Assembly: GCA_030429545.1 (NCBI GenBank)
Contig: JAUIFF010000002.1
Coordinates: 248,001-312,000, forward strand
DNA length: 64,000 nt
DNA from: Polyangia bacterium
GTDB lineage: Bacteria; Myxococcota_A; Polyangia; Nannocystales; Nannocystaceae
Direction: 5' to 3'
Each line of letters opens with the position of its first letter. Position 1 is the first letter of the stretch. Of this stretch, positions 18,685-26,527 are shown piece after piece. A program made the translations under genes and the position numbers. The notes under the pieces are model-generated. The model saw only the letters and a list, made by a program, of their open reading frames with translations, did no database searches and had not been told where the DNA came from.

Positions 18685-19995
18685 TCATGGCTTTTTCCCC
18701 CAGGTTTCGGCGAGTGAGGTGCCCCCGCGGATCACCGGCGGGAATCCGTTGAACTGGCGCCACAGCTCGTAGCCTAGGCTGACTTGGTTGAGCAACACCC
18801 ACCCATTGGCGCGCACACCCTGGCGGAGGTATTCGGGCGCTGGCCAGTCCTCGGCGTTAGCGGGGACTACAACCACGCGAAATTTCCCCTGGCCATTGTC
18901 GGTTGCGTCGACAAACGCGACATCGGCCGGGAATGTCCCGACGGCGACCGAAGGCCAGCCGACAAACTGGACCGCGGGCCAGCCCTCAAACTGAATCCGG
19001 ACATGGCGGCCGGCGGTAATTAGCGGGGCGTCGTTGCCATCGACCCACAGCTCGACCGCGCGGGCGTTGGTGTCGGGAATCAGGATCGCCAGCGGGGTAC
19101 CCTGCTTCACCATCGCTGCCCCATTTGGTGCAAGTACACGAAAGATCACGCCCGAGCGTGGAGCGGTCACGTGCATGGTGCTTTGGCGGGCGAGCTGGAC
19201 TTCGATCTTGGCGAGCTCGCGCTCGGCCTTGGCCTTGTCGGCCTTGGCTTTTTGCAGCGAAGCCTGGGCCTCAGCCAGCTTTGCGTTTGTGTCTGCATCT
19301 TTTTCCTCGCGCCCGGCGGTCATCGCCTTGATCTCCCGGGTCGCGGCCTTGAGCGAAGCTTTGGCCCGGTCGAGGTCGGCGGAGGCGGTTTGCAACTTGA
19401 GTTCGGCGAGCTCTAAATCTCGGGTCGAGACCAGACCTTTTTTGTGGAGTCCACGCAGGCGTTCGGCATTTTGCTTGGCGGTTTGATGGGTCGCAACTGC
19501 TGCGTCGCGGGCACGTTCGGCCGCCATTTTGCGGTCCTGCGAGATCTGACGCTTGAGGTCGGCCTGCATCACCGCGGCCGTGCGCACGCCCTCGCGCGAG
19601 GCGATTTTTGTCTCGGATACGGCGATTGTCAGTGTAGCTGCATCGATCTCGCGCTGGATCGCATCGCGCTCGCGCATCAGTCGGGCTTGGATGTCCGGGT
19701 CGTTGTCACCGAGATCGACCAGCGGCTCTCCGGCTTCGATGTGATCACCCTCCTGGACATGCCAGCGAACCACACGGCCGGTGATGGGTGAGTCGACCGT
19801 CTGTTGGCGCTCGATCGGTGTGTATGCAATCACACGACCGGTACCCGTGACGGACTGCTGCCACGGGGTGACAAACAGGGCCACGATAATCGCAATAAAC
19901 CCACCTGTCAGGAGGCGTGCGAGCAGCCGGGCACTGTCGATCGAACCGACTGCGTCGAGGGCTGAAGGGGGGACGTGATTGGGACGCTGGCTCAT
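18685..19995 (-). CDS. HlyD-family membrane-fusion protein
   Basis: A protein of about 436 aa. One N-terminal membrane helix (LLTGGFIAIIVALFVTPW) is followed by a lipoyl/barrel half (SPITGRVVRWHVQEGDHIEAG). A long coiled coil of about 190 residues comes next (KQNAERLRGLHKKGLVS through KADKAKAERELAKIEVQ). A second barrel half follows (MHVTAPRSGVIFRVLAPNG). It bridges the inner-membrane ABC protein and the TolC channel. The ATG at 19995 overlaps the ABC gene stop as ATGA, which decides the start and shows translational coupling. Confidence 0.88.
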   Translation of the reverse strand: MSQRPNHVPPSALDAVGSIDSARLLARLLTGGFIAIIVALFVTPWQQSVTGTGRVIAYTPIERQQTVDSPITGRVVRWHVQEGDHIEAGEPLVDLGDNDPDIQARLMRERDAIQREIDAATLTIAVSETKIASREGVRTAAVMQADLKRQISQDRKMAAERARDAAVATHQTAKQNAERLRGLHKKGLVSTRDLELAELKLQTASADLDRAKASLKAATREIKAMTAGREEKDADTNAKLAEAQASLQKAKADKAKAERELAKIEVQLARQSTMHVTAPRSGVIFRVLAPNGAAMVKQGTPLAILIPDTNARAVELWVDGNDAPLITAGRHVRIQFEGWPAVQFVGWPSVAVGTFPADVAFVDATDNGQGKFRVVVVPANAEDWPAPEYLRQGVRANGWVLLNQVSLGYELWRQFNGFPPVIRGGTSLAETWGKKP

Positions 19996-22109
19996 GTGAC
20001 ATCCTCCATGCCGTCGTCGCGCAGGCGAATATGTCGCTGGCAACGCTTGGCCACCATGGGGCAAGTGCTGACGACCATGACAGTCCAGGGAGCGTCCGGA
20101 CCGAGGATCGCATCAAGCAGGTTTTCACGTTGGGTCAACGATAGTCCAAGGCCATCAAGGGCGCCGTCGAGGAACAAAAGCCCCGGTCGACTGGCGAGCG
20201 CGCGAACCAGGGCGAGCCGCCGAGCCTGGGTTTGGGACAGCGGCGCGCCGTTTGGTAGCAGGGTGGTATCGAGACCCTGGGGCAGACCATCGACCGCTGT
20301 CTCGAGTCCTGTTTGTTGTAGCAGCAAGCGGATCTCGGGCTCGTTGGGCGCGCTACGTCCAACACAAATGTTGTCGAGTACGCTTCCGTTGAAAAACGTC
20401 GGTTGCGTAACCAGGGCAATCTCGTTGCGGAGGTTGGCGAGGTCGACTCGGCGGGTGTCGTTGCCGGCGAGCAAGACGACTCCGGAGCACCGTCGGACCC
20501 CGGCCATAACTTCCAAAACGGTAGACTTTCCACTACCTGCGGGCCCCGTAAGCAGCACGCGTTCCCCGGCACGCACTTCGAGGTTGAGGTTTCGCCAGGT
20601 CCGACCTCGTGTGAGCGAAACACCCCGCAATGCCAGCGGTAAGGGCCCCGAGCTGGAGACGGTGGCTCCGCCGGAGCGCTCGGGTTCAAGGTCGATGACA
20701 TTGCTGAGCTTGAGGACGCCGACGTTGAGGTCGTAGAGTTTCTCGACGGTCTTGCCGAGTTTGACAAAGCCCGCCCCAATCATTGTAATTACAAGCTCTG
20801 CGGCGACGAGCTGGCCTAGGGTGAGTTGGCGGTCGATCACCAAATAGCCGCCGGCTCCGAGCAACGCCACCATGGCGAGCACCTGGAGGCCGATACCCCC
20901 GGTCAGCTGGCGCAGGAGGATTTGGAAGTGTTGTTTGCGCGCAGACAGGTAGCTGTGACACAGCATCTCGGTACGCATCGCGGCGTATCGTCGCGCTTGG
21001 CTGCCGTGAAATAACTGGGACGACCGGGCGATGTCTTGCAACCACGCCGCGGTCTGATATTTCGCCGTCGACTCCAGGGAGCCCGAGGCCACCGCCCCGC
21101 GCCCAAGTGCCAGCACGCCGAACAAGAGCACGATCAAAATCACATCGAACGCCAACAAAACCGGGTGGTAAAAACCCAGCAAGACCATGCCCAAGATGGT
21201 TTGCAGGGCTAGCGAAAGCCCGTCAATCAGCAGCGTCGCCAGGGTTTTTTGGACGATGATGACATCTAAAAACCGGTTGACGAGTTCGGGCCCATAGGTG
21301 GCGTCGAAGCTCTCGCGGGCCGCTGCCGGGATCCGTCTACCAAAGTCTCCGGCGATTCGAACGAAGATCCGGCGCTGCAAAACCTCGATGACATATGCCT
21401 CTAAAACGCTGAGAACACCGGCGAATGCAAGTACGGCGAACAGCAGGATCGAGAGCACGACCAGTGGCTGCAAGACAGCACCAAAGGCGACTGTGTTGAC
21501 GAGTGATTGGACGGCGACGGGCGTACCGAGAGTGAGGCCACCGATCACGATCGCGTAGACCAAAATGACGCCGATGTCAGCGCGCTCTAGCTGCAAAAAT
21601 GCGCGTAGGCGTTTCCACGGACTATTTTTGAGGTGAGGCCGACGCAGACGCGAGACCCGATCCAGCGGGAACAAAGGGTGTATGTGCACCCAGTCTCCGG
21701 TGTCGATATCGAGTTGAGCTTGGACTTGAGCACGTGTTTGCCACCTCCGACGAAGTCCCGTTTGTAAGACCTCCAAGACTCGTAGGCGGCGTCCGCGACG
21801 TCTCGTGAGGAGCAGCCAGCGACCATCACTCGTGCGCCCAAGTGCCGGTTGCGCACGCGACAAGTAGGTGGGCAACCCGCGGGTAACTTGCGTGTGGAGC
21901 CCGAGGGCTTCGGCGGCGTGGCAGGCGACCTCTTGCCAGGTCGCGTAGCTGTCGTGCTCATTGACGGCAAACCAGGCGGTCTCCTCGGTGACAGGGACCC
22001 CAGTGACTTGGGCAGCCAGTGCGAGCACCCGGGCCAACGTTGTGGCCTGTGCTGGATCGAGCGTGCCGGGCCCGAAGTCATTTTCCAGACTTTGGTTTCC
22101 GCTGTTCAT
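19992..22109 (-). CDS. Type I secretion ABC transporter with degenerate N-terminal and ATPase motifs
   Basis: A 705-aa exporter. The N-terminal ~130 aa resemble a C39-like domain that lacks the catalytic Cys. Six membrane helices follow (from LERADIGVILVYAIVIGG), then a nucleotide-binding domain. Walker A is intact (GPAGSGKST) and a Q-loop is present (ALVTQPTFF). The signature is LSQTQ rather than LSGGQ. The Walker B end reads LLFLDGALDG, so the catalytic Glu is Gly. The switch His is replaced (VVSTCP rather than TH). ATP hydrolysis is therefore probably weak or absent unless it pairs with another ATPase. Its start codon lies inside a perfect inverted repeat (22106-22123). Confidence 0.85.
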   Translation of the reverse strand: MNSGNQSLENDFGPGTLDPAQATTLARVLALAAQVTGVPVTEETAWFAVNEHDSYATWQEVACHAAEALGLHTQVTRGLPTYLSRAQPALGRTSDGRWLLLTRRRGRRLRVLEVLQTGLRRRWQTRAQVQAQLDIDTGDWVHIHPLFPLDRVSRLRRPHLKNSPWKRLRAFLQLERADIGVILVYAIVIGGLTLGTPVAVQSLVNTVAFGAVLQPLVVLSILLFAVLAFAGVLSVLEAYVIEVLQRRIFVRIAGDFGRRIPAAARESFDATYGPELVNRFLDVIIVQKTLATLLIDGLSLALQTILGMVLLGFYHPVLLAFDVILIVLLFGVLALGRGAVASGSLESTAKYQTAAWLQDIARSSQLFHGSQARRYAAMRTEMLCHSYLSARKQHFQILLRQLTGGIGLQVLAMVALLGAGGYLVIDRQLTLGQLVAAELVITMIGAGFVKLGKTVEKLYDLNVGVLKLSNVIDLEPERSGGATVSSSGPLPLALRGVSLTRGRTWRNLNLEVRAGERVLLTGPAGSGKSTVLEVMAGVRRCSGVVLLAGNDTRRVDLANLRNEIALVTQPTFFNGSVLDNICVGRSAPNEPEIRLLLQQTGLETAVDGLPQGLDTTLLPNGAPLSQTQARRLALVRALASRPGLLFLDGALDGLGLSLTQRENLLDAILGPDAPWTVMVVSTCPMVAKRCQRHIRLRDDGMEDVT

Positions 22110-22142
22110 TTTCTGTAAAATGAAAACATGAAACTTGTTTCA
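22106..22142. promoter_or_regulatory. Two perfect inverted repeats in a divergent promoter region
   Basis: TCATTTT-CTGT-AAAATGA (22106-22123) and TGAAAC-TT-GTTTCA (22129-22142) stand six bases apart in a short AT-rich stretch between the exporter gene and the winged-helix gene. The first covers the exporter start codon. They are good operators for the adjacent regulator. Confidence 0.6.
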
Positions 22143-22174
22143 CGAATCGCTTTTCGTATATAGTCGCCAGCGTC

Positions 22175-22528
22175 GTGTCGTCAAGTTCGAAACATGGGTC
22201 GACGGGTCGCAACGGTGAGCACGTTTGGACGTTTCTCAGCAACTATGGCCACGTCCTCTTGTGCATCGCGCGAGAGCCCGATGCGACCCTGCGTGAAATT
22301 GCCGGACTCGTCGGCGTCACCGAGCGCGCCGTTCACCGGATTATCAGCGAACTGGAATCCGTGGGAGTGGTCACCCGCGTGCGTGAGGGGCGGCGCAACC
22401 ATTACGAAGTTGATCTGACGTTGCCGTTGCGCCACCCCCTCGAAGAGGACAAAACCGTCGGTGATCTCCTCGGCGCACTTTTGCCGCCACAGGTTGCCCC
22501 CGACCAACCCAGCAAAAAGTCGACCTGA
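22175..22528 (+). CDS. Winged-helix transcriptional regulator
   Basis: A 117-aa protein with one winged helix-turn-helix domain: VLLCIAREPDATLREIAGLVGVTERAVHRIISELESVG, then a basic wing (TRVREGRRNHYEVDL). The layout is like MarR/ArsR-type single-domain regulators. It is divergent from the type I exporter and separated from it by two inverted repeats, so it probably controls itself and the exporter. The GTG start at 22175 is the only one that keeps the full domain. No ligand-binding or metal-binding residues are obvious. Confidence 0.8.
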   Translation: MSSSSKHGSTGRNGEHVWTFLSNYGHVLLCIAREPDATLREIAGLVGVTERAVHRIISELESVGVVTRVREGRRNHYEVDLTLPLRHPLEEDKTVGDLLGALLPPQVAPDQPSKKST

Positions 22529-22533
22529 TCGCG

Positions 22534-24216
22534 CTATTTGCGGACCATGGCCCAGGCGCCATAACTTGCAAATGCAAAGAATAGGGCGCTGATGTACGGC
22601 AACCCCAGGCTGGTAAATCCGGGTAGGTTGAGGGTGAGCGTGTACGTTCCGCATACGAGCGCCGTCATCGAGATCGCAGCCCGGACTGCCCGACGATTTC
22701 TCGCGTCGGCAGCGTGTTTTTCAAACTCCAGCGTTTCTTGAGATGTCCCAATCGTCAGCCGACCTGCTTGCAGGTCCTGAATTAAAACCGGGAGTTGGCG
22801 GGGGAGATCGCGGGCGAGGCCGCTGAGGGCATGGACATCGGAGATCAGTAGTTGCTTGATGCGCTCGGTGCTGTAGCGCTCTTTGATCATCTCGAGGATG
22901 TATGGCCGCGCCAGCTCGATCGGGTCGACGTTGGGGGCGATCGTCCGGGCGAGGCCCTCGGTGGTGATCATCGCCTTGAACATCATCGTGAAGTCGGTCG
23001 GCATGCGCACGCGGTGGCGGGTCGCACCGGCCACGAGCTCGCCAAACAGTTCGCCGATTTGGAGTTCCGACAGGGGGATGCCGCCGAGGTAGCGCTCGCC
23101 GATTTCGATGACATCGGTTTCGAATGCTTTGTAGTCGACGCGCCCTAGGGGGATTGCCAGCGAAAAAAATGTACGTGCAAGTGCTTCGAGGTCCTCGTTG
23201 ATCACCGCGTACAAAATGTCGACGAGTTTGTCGCGCATGCTTCGCGACAGGCGGCCAACCATGCCACAGTCGATAATCGCAAGTGCGCCGTCGTCCTGCA
23301 CAAACACGTTGCCCGGGTGCAGGTCGCCGTGGAAAAATCCGTCGCGAAAAAGCATCTTGTAGGCGGCGTCGAAGTAGGTCTCGACATACGGGTCGATGTC
23401 CTCGCCACAGTCCAGGATTTCGCTGAACTTGCGCCCCTGCATCAGCTCCATGCACAGGACCTCGGAGGTGCTCAAATCCTCGAACACCAGCGGTATGCGA
23501 ATCTTCTCGACGTCGGCAAAGTTGCCGCGAAACCGTTCCATGTTGCGGGCTTCGAGGCGAAAATCGATCTCCTGGGCCAGCGACTTGGCAAATCCGTCGA
23601 TCACCCCGGTCAGGTCCATGGCGTCGGCCTCGACGAATGCCTCCTCGATGTAGCGAGCGAGCACCAGCAGGATGTTGAGGTCGCTTTGGATGATCGGGCG
23701 CAGCCCGGGGCGCTGGATTTTGAGGACGACTGCAGTGCCATCTTTGAGCACCGCACGGTGTACCTGGGCGATGCTTGCCGACGCCAGCGGTTCGGGGTCG
23801 AACGACTCAAAGTGGTCGAGGTAGTTGGCGCCTAGGTTGGCCCGCAACTGTGACTGCACCTGTTCTTCGGTCAGTGGGTCGACGTTGTCTTGCAGGGTGG
23901 TGAGCTCCTGCAGGATCGACTCGGGCAGGAGGTCGGGACGGGTCGACAGAATCTGCCCGAGTTTGACGAACGTCGGGCCCAGGGTTGTGAACGCGGCGAC
24001 TAGGCGCTTACCGGTGTCGGGGCTTTGCAGGGCCACGCGGGTGAGTTCGGTGCCCTCGTAGTCGATTTGGAGTTCGCGGCGCAGCTTGAGTTGGGCGACA
24101 AACCAGCCAAACCCGTGCTTGACGAATACGCCGGCGATCTCGCGAAACCGGCCCACATCCTTCGCGCCGGTGGCGAGCGCCCGAGACGACGACACGATGG
24201 TTCGAAGGACAGACAT
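22534..24216 (-). CDS. UbiB/ABC1 (AarF)-family atypical kinase
   Basis: A protein of about 560 aa. It shows the family's KxGQ-type segment (FVKLGQILSTRPDLLP), an Ala-rich loop in place of the glycine loop (PLASASIAQVHRA), the ATP-binding Lys (VVLKIQRPG), and HGDLHPGNVFVQ, and IIDCGMVG as the DFG equivalent. Two membrane helices end the protein, as in UbiB. Family members support ubiquinone or isoprenoid-lipid synthesis by an ATPase/kinase activity in the membrane. The ATG at 24216 was chosen because the longer reading runs into remnants of another gene. Convergent with the regulator upstream on the map, 5 bp apart. Confidence 0.9.
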   Translation of the reverse strand: MSVLRTIVSSSRALATGAKDVGRFREIAGVFVKHGFGWFVAQLKLRRELQIDYEGTELTRVALQSPDTGKRLVAAFTTLGPTFVKLGQILSTRPDLLPESILQELTTLQDNVDPLTEEQVQSQLRANLGANYLDHFESFDPEPLASASIAQVHRAVLKDGTAVVLKIQRPGLRPIIQSDLNILLVLARYIEEAFVEADAMDLTGVIDGFAKSLAQEIDFRLEARNMERFRGNFADVEKIRIPLVFEDLSTSEVLCMELMQGRKFSEILDCGEDIDPYVETYFDAAYKMLFRDGFFHGDLHPGNVFVQDDGALAIIDCGMVGRLSRSMRDKLVDILYAVINEDLEALARTFFSLAIPLGRVDYKAFETDVIEIGERYLGGIPLSELQIGELFGELVAGATRHRVRMPTDFTMMFKAMITTEGLARTIAPNVDPIELARPYILEMIKERYSTERIKQLLISDVHALSGLARDLPRQLPVLIQDLQAGRLTIGTSQETLEFEKHAADARNRRAVRAAISMTALVCGTYTLTLNLPGFTSLGLPYISALFFAFASYGAWAMVRK

Positions 24217-24272
24217 TTGCGGGAGTATACAGGCCGTTGTCCGGGCGATGAACAGGTCGAGACCCGGTTGCG

Positions 24273-24471
24273 GTGTGTCGCCTCGCACCGCTGGAGCGAC
24301 TCACCGACGACTCGCGCCAACGATTTTTGACCGAGGCCCGGATTGTCGCGGCATGGATCACCCGTCGATCGTCCCGGTCTACGACTTTGGTGAGCACGAG
24401 GGCTCGATGTTTTTCGTCATGCCGGTGGTCGAGGGCATGACGCGCGAAACTCTTCTCACACCTTGCCGGTA
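24273..24471 (+). pseudogene. Ser/Thr kinase N-lobe remnant with a frameshift
   Basis: One frame reads ERLTDDSRQRFLTEARIVA and the next frame continues MDHPSIVPVYDFGEHEG and FFVMPVVEGMTRETLL. Joined, these match the conserved kinase N-lobe pattern (RFLxEARxxAxxDHPxIVPVYDxGExxGxxFFVMPxVEG). The frame changes by one base at about 24351. No glycine loop precedes it, and the frame ends before the catalytic loop, so this is a decayed fragment. It lies between the UbiB gene and the next gene. Confidence 0.8.
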
Positions 24472-24607
24472 GGGTCGGATGCTCGGGTGTGCGCCCAGTT
24501 AGTTTGTTGATGATGCAAGCGCTTGACCGGGCTCGCGCCAGGCCGGTGGTGCTGGTGACATCCTGTCCCGGGCAAATAATGTAGCTACAAACAGTGGCGA
24601 AGGGCGG

Positions 24608-26242
24608 TTAAAACCGGCCGGAGATGCTCACGCCCGCCTGGGAGGGTCCGACCACCGGGGACACCTGGGCCCGTTGTCCCGACTTTTTGCGGTCGACGAT
24701 CAGGCCGATGCCCGAGTCAACTGTGAGGCTACTGCCGACCCCCAAAATAATTGCAGATGCAAGCCCGCTGGCGCGGTACTGCTGGGTGACAGCTGGTTGC
24801 AGGCGAAACGCGTCGTAGCGGACAGCTTCTGGCCCGGCCGCGGCCAGCTTGTTTTGGTACATCTGGTTTTGCACGCCAAACCACACCGCGCCGGCTGCGG
24901 TGAGCACCGCACCGATCCCGAGTTCGGCTTTCCAGGCAACTGGCCGTTTGGCCTTGGCCGCCGTGATCGACGTGATCAACATACCAACGCTTGCGCCCGC
25001 CGTGCCTGCAGCCGCGTATTGCAAGGACAGCGCCCGACCCATATCGCTGGCGAGTGCTGACTTGGGATAGGCCGCTTCCACCGCGTCGAATTGGGAGGTC
25101 GCCTGCGGGTCGGACAGGACATCGAGCTCGGCTGGGTTGGTGATTCCCGCCCCGGCGATCGCCGCATCGTTTTGGTTTGTTGTATTGACAAATTGATTGT
25201 GGCCGACCACCGCGAGACCGACGGTGGCCCCGGCCAAACCCGCCCCGGTAATGCCGTAGGCGATTGCCATGGCCCTGTGCGCCCGGTTTTTGTGACCCTC
25301 CGACTCAGCCAATGACGGCACCGCCTCGGCCGGTGGCGCAGGTTCGGGGGCCGGGGCGGGGCCTGCCGCCACCGCATTTGGGTCGGGTACCAGGGAGATG
25401 TTGAGGTTGTGCGGTTGGCGGCCGACGATCAGGGGGCGCTCGACGGTGCGAAACCCTGGCGCAGCTACCCGCACCGTGTAATTGCCCGGGGGTAGTTGTT
25501 GGGTTTGCTGGGCCTGGGCTCCGGTTTGTTCGGTCACCTGGCCCTGGCCGTCGGTAAATGTGAGGGTCACACCCGCGTCGATAGCCGCCTGCGGGCCGAC
25601 GCCGACGGCAATTGGGGTGGCTTCGGGCTTGAGCGACAGCGAGATCATTCGGGCCGAACCATCGGCCCCGACCGCGAGGCTTGCCACCGCGGGTTGGTAC
25701 CCGGGCGCCGAAACCTCGACATGCCACTGGCGGGCATCGAGATACAGCAGGTAGGCCCCCGGTTGCACTCCCTGTTGGTCTAAAAAAGCTTTGAGCGGGG
25801 CCTCTAGTCGGGTACCGCCTGCGGCTTGGATCGAAATAGTTGCTTGTGCAAGGGCTTCGGCAGGGGCGACGGTCACCGCCACCGAGGTCGTTCCCGGAAT
25901 CGACTCGCCGATGCGCTGCTCCGCGTCGGTGGCATCGGCTTTCGAGATACGTCCTCCGAGCGCGAGGTAGGCCGAAAAGTGAAAAATAGCTTCCGGGAGC
26001 TGACCGGCCCGCTTGCGGGCAACGCCGGCGTTGTAGCGATACTTCGGCTCCTTGCCACTGGCGTAAATCGCCTCAAACGCGTTGGCGGCGGCGAGGTAGT
26101 TGCCCTGGGCGAAGGCAGCCCGGGCCTGGTCTGCAGACATCGGGTCGCCCGCGTATGCAGCGGGGTGCCATCCTAGGGTAAAAAGGCCGACGAGCGACCA
26201 GCTGACCGCACTACGCCGGAGAAATTTGCTCGTGACGACCAT
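24608..26242 (-). CDS. Envelope protein with TPR-like start and PEGA-like beta domains
   Basis: A 544-aa protein with a signal peptide ending near AAYAGDP. The first ~80 mature residues look like a TPR pair (ARAAFAQGNYLAAANAFEAIY). Next come two beta-rich segments of PEGA type (QWHVEVSAPGYQPAVASL and LPPGNYTVRVAAPGFRTVE). A Pro/Ala linker is followed by Gly/Ala-rich hydrophobic stretches that may be membrane segments. Such layouts are common among Myxococcota envelope proteins. Substrate or partner unknown. ATG 26242. Confidence 0.6.
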   Translation of the reverse strand: MVVTSKFLRRSAVSWSLVGLFTLGWHPAAYAGDPMSADQARAAFAQGNYLAAANAFEAIYASGKEPKYRYNAGVARKRAGQLPEAIFHFSAYLALGGRISKADATDAEQRIGESIPGTTSVAVTVAPAEALAQATISIQAAGGTRLEAPLKAFLDQQGVQPGAYLLYLDARQWHVEVSAPGYQPAVASLAVGADGSARMISLSLKPEATPIAVGVGPQAAIDAGVTLTFTDGQGQVTEQTGAQAQQTQQLPPGNYTVRVAAPGFRTVERPLIVGRQPHNLNISLVPDPNAVAAGPAPAPEPAPPAEAVPSLAESEGHKNRAHRAMAIAYGITGAGLAGATVGLAVVGHNQFVNTTNQNDAAIAGAGITNPAELDVLSDPQATSQFDAVEAAYPKSALASDMGRALSLQYAAAGTAGASVGMLITSITAAKAKRPVAWKAELGIGAVLTAAGAVWFGVQNQMYQNKLAAAGPEAVRYDAFRLQPAVTQQYRASGLASAIILGVGSSLTVDSGIGLIVDRKKSGQRAQVSPVVGPSQAGVSISGRF

Positions 26243-26527
26243 AATCGAGCATGATTTTTGACAAACTGTGCAGTGGCGTCAACCCATATTTTGGCCTGTG
26301 TTCGTTGCATATGCGCGAAGATCTTAGAACTCGCAGAAATTGCGTCACAACCAGTGGGAATTCGGCTTTGTGAGCTGCAAAGACTGTCATAGCCACCATC
26401 TTCGTTCGGGTGTGCAGTTGTCGAGACAATGGGCCTGCGTGTATGCGGGATACCGCAATTCCGTGGTTGTCGATAGCTCCACAGCCCCGCAACTCGTTCG
26501 GGCCCAACCTGTGCGCGAGGTCGAAAC

